Shown here piece by piece: positions 8,580-16,640 of a stretch of 64,000 nucleotides of DNA (position 1 is its first letter; every line of letters begins with the position of its first letter). The notes below the pieces were generated by a model. It saw only the letters and a program-made list of their open reading frames with translations, ran no database searches and was not told the DNA's origin. The DNA comes from Limisphaera sp049537155 (GTDB lineage Bacteria; Verrucomicrobiota; Verrucomicrobiia; Limisphaerales; Limisphaeraceae): the NCBI RefSeq assembly GCF_049537155.1, contig NZ_JBMVQZ010000013.1, positions 1 through 64,000 on the forward strand, written 5' to 3'. The position numbers and the translations under genes are program-made.

Positions 8580-10820
8580 GTGACCACATCCCTCGCAGCG
8601 TTCCTCAGGCTTCTGCTCGTGGGCTGGGTGGTGGCGGGATGGGCACGCGGGGCGGAGCGTCTCGACTTCGTCGGAACCGTGGAAGATCCGGAGGGAAAAC
8701 CGGTGCCCGGGGCCACGGTGTTTCTGCACACGGCCAGGCCCAGGAAGGGGCCAGCCTACCTGTGCCCATCGTGTTATCCGGATTGCGGAAGGTACGGCCG
8801 GACGGGTGCGAACGGACGGTTCCGGATTGAATCCGTCGATGGTGCGCTGCTGTTTCGGGTGGTGGTGGTGGCCGAGGGTTACGAACCCGGGTTTTTCAAG
8901 GACGTTGACGCGGCCCGGGGCCCGTGGCGCGGGGTCTTGTCGCGAAGCCGCCAGCCGGTGCCATCCGAACACCTGGTGCGCGGTCGGGTGGTGGACAGCC
9001 GCGGTGATCCCGTGGCGTTCGCGATCGTGGAGGTTCAGACCTATACGCAGGGTTCCTTGGTGACGGGCGGGGTGCCGGCCGGCGCGGATGCGGTGGCGTT
9101 GACCGACGAAGCCGGTTGGTTCGAACTGCGGGCGCCGCCTCCGGTAACGAGCGTCAGCCTTCGGATTGAGGCACAGGCCCGCGCACCTCTGGTCGTGGAG
9201 AATCTGGCGCCCGGGGGCACAGAAAAGAAGTTTGTCCTGACCGAGGGGGTGTCCATCACAGGCCGCCTGGTTCGGAACGGCCGGCCGGTACCGGATGTTG
9301 TGGTGGGTGCCATGAGCGCCGACCGAATGTACCGGACCCAGGCCGGCGGGCATGAGGTGGCGACCGGGCCGGACGGGCGGTTCCTGCTGGTGAACCTGGC
9401 GCCGAACCTCGAGTACCACGTGTACGGCCGACTCTCCTCACTGACGAACCTCGGGGTGTTGCCGATCCGTCGGGGGAACCCGGGCGGCGACGGCGCCGTG
9501 TGGGACCTGGGAGACTGGCAGATCCAGCCGGGCAACCGATTGGCGGGTCGGGTGCAGTTGAGTGACGGTAAACCGATCCCAGCCCAAGCCTTGCTGGTCA
9601 TCGATCGGGAAGACGCATGGGACACCCTGGCCATTGAGCTCCCATCCGATGGCCGATTCGAGATCCCGAATCTTCCGCCGGACGAACCTCTCTCAGTCCG
9701 GGTGGCGTTGGACGGTTACCACCTGGCCCGGTCCAACGGGAGTTTGGACTGGCTCAATCCCTGGCGGCTGATCGGGCGACTGCCGGAAGACAAACGGGAC
9801 CTGACCATCCTGCTCGAACCTGGTGACCGGAAGACCGCATCGGCTGACCCGGATCTCTATCAGGACCTTGAGGATGCCCAGCCGGCGCATCTGCCGTTGT
9901 GCGGGGTGGAACGTGCCCTGCCGCTACCCGTGGGTTGGGAGATCGAAGGCACCGTTCGCGATGCGGACACAGGCGAGCCAATCGCGGATTTCGAGGTCTT
10001 GCCGGCCACGGCGTTGACGCTCCGGGGAGAAGACCTGGCCTGGCACCGCCGCCGGCTCGTGCAGGGACGGAACGGCCACTACCGGGTGGGCCTGCCGCCT
10101 GCGACCACGCGTGCCGTGGTGGAGGTGCGGGCCCCGGGATACCTGCCCGCGCGTTCTCCGGCCTTGCAGAAGGGGCGGGCCCGATGGGATTGCGAGCTGC
10201 GGAAAGGAAGACGACCGGCGGGTGTCGTGTTGGACGACCAGGCCCGGCCGGTGAAAGGTGCCGCGGTCTGGTGTCTGGCGCCGGGCGACCGGGGGATGGT
10301 GAGCTGGCAGGAACTCACGTTACGGGTCGGCGCGGGGGTGATCCGGGCCATGACGGACGAGCAGGGGCGATTCGAGCTTGAACCCCGGAGTGGTGACTGG
10401 TGTTTGATCGTGCTGGACGAAGCCGGGTTTGCATGTGTGGACCGGGCCGAAGCCGGGTCCAACGTGGTTGTGCGGTTGCGCCCATGGGCGCGTGTGCAGG
10501 GTCGGGTGGTCGGCCCCGCGGACTACGAGGGAGCGGTTTTTGTGTGGATCCGGCGCACCGGCACCTGGGAACGTCTGGAGAACGGCGGATTCGGTGCTCC
10601 GCTGATCGTGCCCGACCGATCCGGGCGATTCGAAGTGAAGCGGTTTCCTCCGGGACCGGCCATTGTCCAAGTGTCCATCCCAACCAGGCTGCCGAGCCCG
10701 CCCATGGAGATCCTTGAGCAGGTGTTCCAGCGAAGGTTGGACCTCCCGCCGGGTGCCGAGGTGGACTTGGGCGAGATGCGATGGGAAATGCCAGACTCCC
10801 ACAAGACGCATGACCGCTGA
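8580..10820 (+). CDS. Secreted protein with carboxypeptidase-regulatory-like repeats
   Basis: The 746-residue product starts at a GTG (8580) preceded four bases upstream by GAAGG; this start is chosen because it opens a signal peptide (VTTSLAAFLRLLLVG..., likely cut near ARG/AE). The mature protein is a string of small beta-sandwich modules of the carboxypeptidase regulatory-like (CarboxypepD_reg) type. Diagnostic repeats include GTVEDPEGKPVPGATVFL, RGRVVDSRGDPVAFAIVEV, GRLVRNGRPVPDVVVGA and GTVRDADTGEPIADFEV, often followed by DxxGRF turns. A cysteine cluster (CPSCYPDC) lies near residue 62. No catalytic domain is visible. It is probably an exported or surface protein; its partner is unknown. 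Confidence 0.7.
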   Translation: MTTSLAAFLRLLLVGWVVAGWARGAERLDFVGTVEDPEGKPVPGATVFLHTARPRKGPAYLCPSCYPDCGRYGRTGANGRFRIESVDGALLFRVVVVAEGYEPGFFKDVDAARGPWRGVLSRSRQPVPSEHLVRGRVVDSRGDPVAFAIVEVQTYTQGSLVTGGVPAGADAVALTDEAGWFELRAPPPVTSVSLRIEAQARAPLVVENLAPGGTEKKFVLTEGVSITGRLVRNGRPVPDVVVGAMSADRMYRTQAGGHEVATGPDGRFLLVNLAPNLEYHVYGRLSSLTNLGVLPIRRGNPGGDGAVWDLGDWQIQPGNRLAGRVQLSDGKPIPAQALLVIDREDAWDTLAIELPSDGRFEIPNLPPDEPLSVRVALDGYHLARSNGSLDWLNPWRLIGRLPEDKRDLTILLEPGDRKTASADPDLYQDLEDAQPAHLPLCGVERALPLPVGWEIEGTVRDADTGEPIADFEVLPATALTLRGEDLAWHRRRLVQGRNGHYRVGLPPATTRAVVEVRAPGYLPARSPALQKGRARWDCELRKGRRPAGVVLDDQARPVKGAAVWCLAPGDRGMVSWQELTLRVGAGVIRAMTDEQGRFELEPRSGDWCLIVLDEAGFACVDRAEAGSNVVVRLRPWARVQGRVVGPADYEGAVFVWIRRTGTWERLENGGFGAPLIVPDRSGRFEVKRFPPGPAIVQVSIPTRLPSPPMEILEQVFQRRLDLPPGAEVDLGEMRWEMPDSHKTHDR

Positions 10821-11115
10821 GCACCTAGCAGAGTCCGGCGGGTTTGCCTCACGGGTTTGGCTGCTCGGCATGGCCGGATTGTGAGCCCGGCGCAGCGGAC
10901 CGTTTGCCCCGCCCGGTGGAGAGCTTCTTCACGGCCCACCGGCATCCTTCCCCGGAAGGCGAAACCCGGGCGAATCGCTTTACCACGCAGTCGGTGCCCC
11001 CCAAATTGGCGGGCGTGAGAATGCGCAGGCTGAAAACCGAGGACGGTGCGGGACGGTTCGGCCGCAGCCGGCGGCCCCGGGCAGTAGAGCGGGGAGTGGC
11101 GAGGCGGATCCGGCC
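10821..11115. other. Intergenic stretch before the helicase gene
   Basis: This 295-base stretch separates two plus-strand genes. Reading frames here are off-frame tails or parts of a long antisense frame. I see no convincing promoter or terminator. Confidence 0.4.
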
Positions 11116-13701
11116 ATGGCAGTGACGCTCTACGATCTGTTGGTGCGGGATCCGGACAATGTGTCCAGCGAGAGCCTGCTGGACCGGTTTCTCGAGTATG
11201 CGGCTGATCGGGGCCTCACCTTGTACACGGCGCAGGAGGAGGCGCTGCTGGCGGTTCTGGAGGGCCACAATGTGATCCTGCAGACGCCGACCGGCTCGGG
11301 GAAAAGCCTGGTGGCCATGGCGATGTTGTTTGCGGCGTTGGCGCGGGGACGGCGGGCCGTCTACACCTGTCCGATCAAGGCCCTCGTGAACGAAAAATGG
11401 CGGGATCTCTGCAGGGAGTTTGGCCCGGACAACGTGGGTCTCTCCACGGGAGATGCCTCGGTGAACCGGCAGGCGCCGATCCTGTGTTGCACGGCCGAGA
11501 TCCTGGCCAACATCGCCCTGCGCCGTGGCGCTCGTGCACCGGTGGACGACCTGGTCATTGACGAATTCCACTGGTATGCGGACCGCGAGCGGGGCGTGGC
11601 CTGGCAGGTGCCCCTGCTGACGCTGCCACAAACGCGGTTTCTCTTGATGTCGGCCACGCTGGGTGACACGCGATTCTTCGAAGAGGAACTCACACGGCTG
11701 ACCGGGCGGCCCACGGTGACGGTCAGCGGGACCGAACGGCCGGTCCCGCTGGAGTACGAATGGTCGGAGCGTCCCCTGGCCCAGACCATCGAACGGTTGC
11801 TGGCCGAGGACAGGGCGCCGATCTACGTGGTTCATTTCACGCAGGCGGAGGCGGCCGAAAGTGCCCAGGATTTCATGAGCCTGCCGCTGTGCACGCGGGC
11901 CGAGAAAGAACAGATCGCGGCCGAGCTGGAGACGGTCCGGTTCAACTCCCCCTACGGTCCGGAGATTCGGAAATGGCTGCGGCACGGGATCGGCCTGCAT
12001 CATGCGGGTCTGCTGCCGAAGTACCGCGTGCTGGTGGAACGGCTGGCCCAGCGCGGCCTGCTGAAGCTCATCTGCGGAACGGACACGCTGGGGGTGGGTG
12101 TCAACATCCCGATTCGCACCGTGGTGTTCACCCGGCTTTGCAAATTCGACGGTGAAAAGGTGAAGCTGCTGACGGCGCGCGATTTCCACCAAATCGCCGG
12201 CCGGGCGGGGCGCAAGGGCTTCGATGAACGGGGCTCGGTGGTGGTGCAGGCGCCCGAGGAGGTGATCGAGCGGAAGAAGCAGGAGGAAAAGGCGGCGCGG
12301 GACGGGCGGAAAGTGGCCAGGCGCAAACTTCACGAGCCGGGCCGGATCAGTTGGGACCGGAAAACCTTCGAACGATTGATCGCCGCGCCGCCGGAGCGGT
12401 TGACCTCGCGGTTCCAGGTCACGCCCGGGATGCTGTTGCATGTCCTGAGCCGGCGGGACGAGGACGGCTGCCGCGCGCTGCAACAGATCATCCGCCGGTG
12501 CCACGATTCGCCGCGCCAGAAAAAGGAACATTTCCGGCGCGCCTGGCAGTTGTTTCGTTCGATGGTCAACCGCAATGTGATCGAGATTGTCCCCCGTTCC
12601 GAGCGCGACGGGAACGGCCTGCCGAAACTCCGGGTGAACGTGGAACTGCAGGAGGATTTTTCCCTGGACCAGACCCTCTCGCTGTACCTGCTCGAGACGC
12701 TGCTGATTCTGGATCCGCAGTCGCCGCAGTATGCGCTGGACGTGTTGTCCCTGGTGGAGGCGATTCTCGAGGATCCTGAACCGATCCTGCGGCGCCAGCT
12801 CGAACGGGTGAAAGCCGAGGCGCTGGCGGCCATGAAGGCCGAAGGGGTGCCCTACGAGGAGCGGATGGAACGGCTGGAAGAGCTGGAGTATCCGAAGCCG
12901 AACCGGGATTTCATCTACGGCACCTTCAACGCGTTTGCCGAGCGACACCCGTGGGTCGGCCAGGAAAACATCCGGCCCAAGAGCATCGCGCGCGAGATGT
13001 ACGAGACCTTCCGTTCGTTCGACGATTACGTCCGCGATTATCAGTTGCAGCGGGTGGAGGGCCTGCTGCTCCGGCACCTGCACAGCGTCTACAAGGTGCT
13101 CAAACAGACCGTGCCGGAGCCGGCCAAGACCGACGCAGTGCGCGAGATGGAACTGTACTTCGGCACGATGATCCGCACCGTGGACTCCAGTCTGCTGGAA
13201 GAATGGGAGCAGATGCGGGACCCGGAATACGAACGGCGGGTGGCCGAGGAACGCGCGCGCATCACCGGTCAACCCGTTGCTGCTCCGGCCCCCGCCGACG
13301 CCGCGCTCACGGCCAATCCGGCCACGTTCACCGCCCTGGTGCGAAACCGGATCTTCACCTTCCTGCGTGCGTGGAGCACGCGGCAGTTCGACACGGCCCT
13401 CGCCCAATTGAACCCGGCGGCCGACGCCGAGGGCAACCCGTGGTCGACTGCGCGACTTCAATCCGCTCTCGAGACCTATCTGCAGGAGCATCTCCGGCTG
13501 AGCCTGGACCCGGAGGCCCGGAACCGCCGGCACACGCATGTGCAGCCTGCCGAGGACGGCCGGTCGTGGACGGTGCAACAGATGCTGATTGACCCCGACG
13601 GGCACAACGACTGGGTCGCGGAATGGCGCGTGGACCTCGCGGCCTCCGACACCACGGGCGAGCCGGTCATGCAGTTGCTGCGTCTGGGCCCGCTGGTTTG
13701 A
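11116..13701 (+). CDS. SKI2-like DEAD/DEAH-box helicase with DUF3516-type C-terminus
   Basis: This is a superfamily 2 ATP-dependent helicase, probably acting on RNA. Walker A is TPTGSGKS at residues 57-64; the Walker B box reads DEFH (149-152) in place of DEAD/DEAH; motif III is SAT (179-181). The helicase C-domain holds GIGLHHAGLLPKYR, ICGTDTLGVGVNIP and QIAGRAGRKGFD, the last diagnostic of the SKI2/MTR4/BRR2 branch. The remaining ~400 residues match the pattern of DUF3516 helicases, known mainly from actinobacteria, and carry no further recognised motif. A long minus-strand frame across it is a GC shadow. The start at 11116 gives a conventional N-terminus. Confidence 0.85.
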   Translation: MAVTLYDLLVRDPDNVSSESLLDRFLEYAADRGLTLYTAQEEALLAVLEGHNVILQTPTGSGKSLVAMAMLFAALARGRRAVYTCPIKALVNEKWRDLCREFGPDNVGLSTGDASVNRQAPILCCTAEILANIALRRGARAPVDDLVIDEFHWYADRERGVAWQVPLLTLPQTRFLLMSATLGDTRFFEEELTRLTGRPTVTVSGTERPVPLEYEWSERPLAQTIERLLAEDRAPIYVVHFTQAEAAESAQDFMSLPLCTRAEKEQIAAELETVRFNSPYGPEIRKWLRHGIGLHHAGLLPKYRVLVERLAQRGLLKLICGTDTLGVGVNIPIRTVVFTRLCKFDGEKVKLLTARDFHQIAGRAGRKGFDERGSVVVQAPEEVIERKKQEEKAARDGRKVARRKLHEPGRISWDRKTFERLIAAPPERLTSRFQVTPGMLLHVLSRRDEDGCRALQQIIRRCHDSPRQKKEHFRRAWQLFRSMVNRNVIEIVPRSERDGNGLPKLRVNVELQEDFSLDQTLSLYLLETLLILDPQSPQYALDVLSLVEAILEDPEPILRRQLERVKAEALAAMKAEGVPYEERMERLEELEYPKPNRDFIYGTFNAFAERHPWVGQENIRPKSIAREMYETFRSFDDYVRDYQLQRVEGLLLRHLHSVYKVLKQTVPEPAKTDAVREMELYFGTMIRTVDSSLLEEWEQMRDPEYERRVAEERARITGQPVAAPAPADAALTANPATFTALVRNRIFTFLRAWSTRQFDTALAQLNPAADAEGNPWSTARLQSALETYLQEHLRLSLDPEARNRRHTHVQPAEDGRSWTVQQMLIDPDGHNDWVAEWRVDLAASDTTGEPVMQLLRLGPLV

Positions 13702-13728
13702 AAAGGGCGCGCCTGCGCAGCCCGCAGC

Positions 13729-14712
13729 TCAGGGACCGGCCCCGGCACCCGCCCGCAGCACACGCTCCACGTCCGCCCGGGTCACACGAAAGGCCGTGCC
13801 GTGTTTCATCGGTTTCGGGAAGGTCATCTCCCGCGTGGCATCGCGGAAGGAACGAAAGTCACGCGTCTTCAAAGCCCGATACTCTCGCAGGCGATAGGCC
13901 TCATGGTAAATGATCCAGTCTTCCCCGATCTTCAGCGCCGACGGCCCCTCGGTGAACGGCTCGGTCAGATGCGGCGAAATGTCGCGCCACGGTCCGAGCG
14001 GCGAATCCCCGAAGGCCACCCGCAGGCGTCGCTCGGGCCGGGTGTTGTCCTTGTGCACCAGCACGTAGCCGGGATCGGTGAACACAATCTGCGCATCGAT
14101 CACGCTGTAACCCGGATCCCAGAAAAGCCGCGTGGGCGTGAACTCGCGAAAGTCGCGCGTGGTCGTGTAGTACAAACGATGATTGTTCGTGCGGGGCTCG
14201 AGATGATCCGGAAACCGCCCCGGGATGGTGGACGCCCAGACAATGATGAACCGGTCCCGGGGCGCATCGTAAAACAGTTCCGGAGCCCATACGTTCACCG
14301 TTTCCGGCTCGTGCTCCATGGCAGGGATGAAACGCTGGTCTTCCCAGTGGACCAGGTCGCGTGATCGCGCATACCCGAAGCCCCGGTCGCCCCGCCATGC
14401 GCTGGTCCAGACCACGTGCCAGGTTCCGTCCGGCCCGCGGCAGACACTGGGGTCGCGCAGGATTCTTCCACCCACCGTCGGTCGCAGGAATACGCCCGGC
14501 ACATTCGACCAGTGATGGCCGTCCCAACTGTAGACGAACCGCAGGCCGTCCTGCTCGGGCTCGCGAAAGGTGCTGAACAGGTAGGCCGGCGCATCCGGCG
14601 CGCCTGCCACGGGAGAGCCGGGTTCGGCGACCGCCGCAAGAGCTGTCCAACCGGCCGCGCACAGCATCCAGACAAACCAGCCCACAACCTTGGCCGTTCG
14701 CATGGCGATCAT
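13729..14712 (-). CDS. Secreted GH43-like glycosidase
   Basis: The 327-residue product has an N-terminal signal peptide (about residues 1-30, MIAMRTAKVVGWFVW followed by a hydrophobic core) and one five-bladed propeller domain of the GH43/GH32-related type. Matching segments are RILRDPSVCRGPDGTWHVVW, RDLVHWEDQRFIP, VNVWAPELFYD, HRLYYTTTRDFREFTP and EGPSALKIGEDWIIYHEAY. The likely catalytic residues are Asp in RDPS, Asp in the VIDAQ segment and Glu in TEGPS. The start at 14712 has GGAGG 12 bases upstream; ATG 14703 is an alternative. It probably hydrolyses an arabinose- or galactose-containing glycan outside the cytoplasm. It is convergent with the helicase gene. Confidence 0.78.
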   Translation of the reverse strand: MIAMRTAKVVGWFVWMLCAAGWTALAAVAEPGSPVAGAPDAPAYLFSTFREPEQDGLRFVYSWDGHHWSNVPGVFLRPTVGGRILRDPSVCRGPDGTWHVVWTSAWRGDRGFGYARSRDLVHWEDQRFIPAMEHEPETVNVWAPELFYDAPRDRFIIVWASTIPGRFPDHLEPRTNNHRLYYTTTRDFREFTPTRLFWDPGYSVIDAQIVFTDPGYVLVHKDNTRPERRLRVAFGDSPLGPWRDISPHLTEPFTEGPSALKIGEDWIIYHEAYRLREYRALKTRDFRSFRDATREMTFPKPMKHGTAFRVTRADVERVLRAGAGAGP

Positions 14713-16640
14713 CCTAGGGCGATGCCTCCGTCCCGCACAGCTCTTTCTGCCGGCTTGCAGATGGTGATCGGACCCGGCTCGCCACGCCGCGGCGGAAAAG
14801 GAAACTGTCCGACCAGGCGCGGACTGCTGAAAGTCCGGGCTGATCGGGTCGGGTCCGGCAAAAACTCGCCCACGTGACTTGTTCACCCCGGGACACGTCT
14901 TACGCGAAGGATTGGTGAACAAGATGGTCCGCGGGTTCGGGTTTCGTTGGGCGGGAATGCGTTGCGGCAGAGGGAGGCGGTGGCGGCGTGCGACCCCCGG
15001 TGAATAACGTGGTGAACAACTTCCTGTGGCAGGGTTCCGCAGGGCGACCTAGAGTAGTGGTGGTTCATTGAAAGAACAGAGGCGATCGGCGACCCCTGCG
15101 GGGGTCGGGGTCGTCTCAGGGATGATCCCGGGCAACCGGGGAAAGGTCGTCTCCTGCTGGTTGGAGACGGCCCCTCCGGCGCGGCCGGCGGGCCAGCAAA
15201 GGCTGTCCTGGCGGCGTGGGAGGCAGGATTCACCGGCTCCTCCGGCAGGGTCGCACCTGCCGGTAGTGCGAACTTGGAGCCGTGCGGCTAGGGGCCCACC
15301 GGAATGTGCCCCGAGCCGAGTCAAGTAATCCGGGTGATTCCGGCCCCGGATGAATCGCAGTGACCCACGGGGTCCACGGTTGCTACTGCGTAACCAGCCG
15401 ATGCAAGACCGAAGCACCCGCCCGGGCGCGGCGTGCCGCAACGCTCCCGAGGGAGCGTGGCTCCCGCCCATAAAGGGCAAACTGGGTCGGCATCGTGGGG
15501 TGTGCGATGCCCGCACTGACGGGCCGCAATTCCCGGCGGTTTCCGGGTGCCACCGCCGCCCCCGCACAAAAGGCAACCTGTGAGGGTTGGCGAGACCCGT
15601 GGGGATCGAGCGCGAATGGTCGCCTGCGGGCGCATGCGCCGATCCCGTTGGGCGGTGCCCGTGCCCGTTTTCGCACGGGCCCCGTCCCGGGGTCTCCGGC
15701 AGGGCCGATCCAACATGCGGCCCCGAACGCCGGAGGCTCAGAAGCCACCCCTCGAGATCCGTCGAACCGCAAGGTTCCGGACGGCCGTCGCCGTGCGGCC
15801 GATGACTCCCCAGCGGGACACGGCGTCGGGGAACCGGCAGCGCATGCGCGCCCAATGCCGGTCGGAGGAGAGCGTGGCGAGCTCCTTCCCAAAGCCGGCC
15901 CCCGCGGGGTCTGCGGATCCCGCGGGGACCCTTTTTCTTGATTGTCTTTCGGCCCGCCGGGCCCGAGCGACGGCGACCACGGCCGCGGTTGATGACTCGC
16001 GCGCTCTGCGCGGCCCGTTCCTCACTGGCCGCGGCCAACCGTTGGTGCGGTGATCCCAGGCATGACTTCTTCCTGGACTGCGAGAATTCGAACCGCTCCT
16101 CGGCCGGTCCGCACGACCGGGGTGAGAACGACCTTACGCAGCGCAACCGGGCTGCCCGATGGCCGGAGTGCCCGCAGACGCGCTGCGGAGCGCCCGGGCA
16201 AGGTCCGCGCGCCCCGGCTTCGAGTCCGCCCCGGACACGGCTTGCTCGGGCAAGCGGACCGACCCGGGTCGGGTGGGACGGCGCTGCAGCCAGGGAGTTC
16301 CTCATCCGCGTGGGCCGCTCGGTCCCAACCGGAGTGCTCCGCCATCGTTCGGCGCCTGCATTCGCCCGGGTATCCACACGCACTTGGAATCCACTCCGCC
16401 ATGCCCGTCCGGTCCCCTGTGCAACCGATCCCTGGAGCCGGGACCCTCCCGGCCACGGTGGTGCTCGCCATGGCGCTGTGGCAGGGGCGCAGCCGCGGAC
16501 GAAGGCAGACGGCGGACGAGTCGGACGCCCTCAGTCCGGGTTGCCCCGGCTGACCCGCACGGGCGGCAACGGCACGCATGCGACCACGTTCTCCGCGCCG
16601 GGTCGGGCTGTCGGGCTTGTCCTGCCGGATGGCCGCCCGG
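14713..16640. other. 1.9-kb gene-free, stem-loop-rich stretch
   Basis: No credible coding region lies here: the frames available are low-complexity Arg/Pro/Gly/Ala strings with no domain and they compete on both strands. The first 310 bases hold four TTRTTCACC-type repeats. The rest has many short perfect inverted repeats: 15090-15107, 15148-15169, 15242-15263, 15439-15456, 15489-15511, 15657-15680 and 16240-16255. None ends in a T-run. It may hold a structured RNA, protein-binding sites, or a decayed locus; the sequence alone does not decide. Confidence 0.5.
14879..15019. repeat. Cluster of four TTRTTCACC repeats
   Basis: TTGTTCACC occurs at 14879-14887 on the plus strand and at 14914-14922 on the minus strand, forming an inverted pair. 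TTATTCACC (minus) is at 14999-15007 and TTGTTCACC (minus) at 15011-15019. The unit resembles a DnaA box (TTATNCACA) but ends in C. It lies about 170-310 bases upstream of the GH43-like gene, so it may instead bind a sugar-responsive regulator. Confidence 0.45.

Noticed and set aside
10849..13605. 918-codon open frame on the minus strand opposite the helicase gene.
   Set aside because: It is the antisense of a well-matched helicase, is full of His/Arg/Pro and has no domain; high GC makes such shadows common.
14829..14845. AAAGTCCGGGCT-like sequence resembling the start of RNase P RNA.
   Set aside because: No other conserved parts of RNase P RNA follow and the sequence lies in an otherwise unmatched stretch.
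16081..16100. GGTTCGAATTC-like T-loop on the minus strand, suggesting a tRNA.
   Set aside because: The flanking stem does not pair and no acceptor stem or CCA end is seen.
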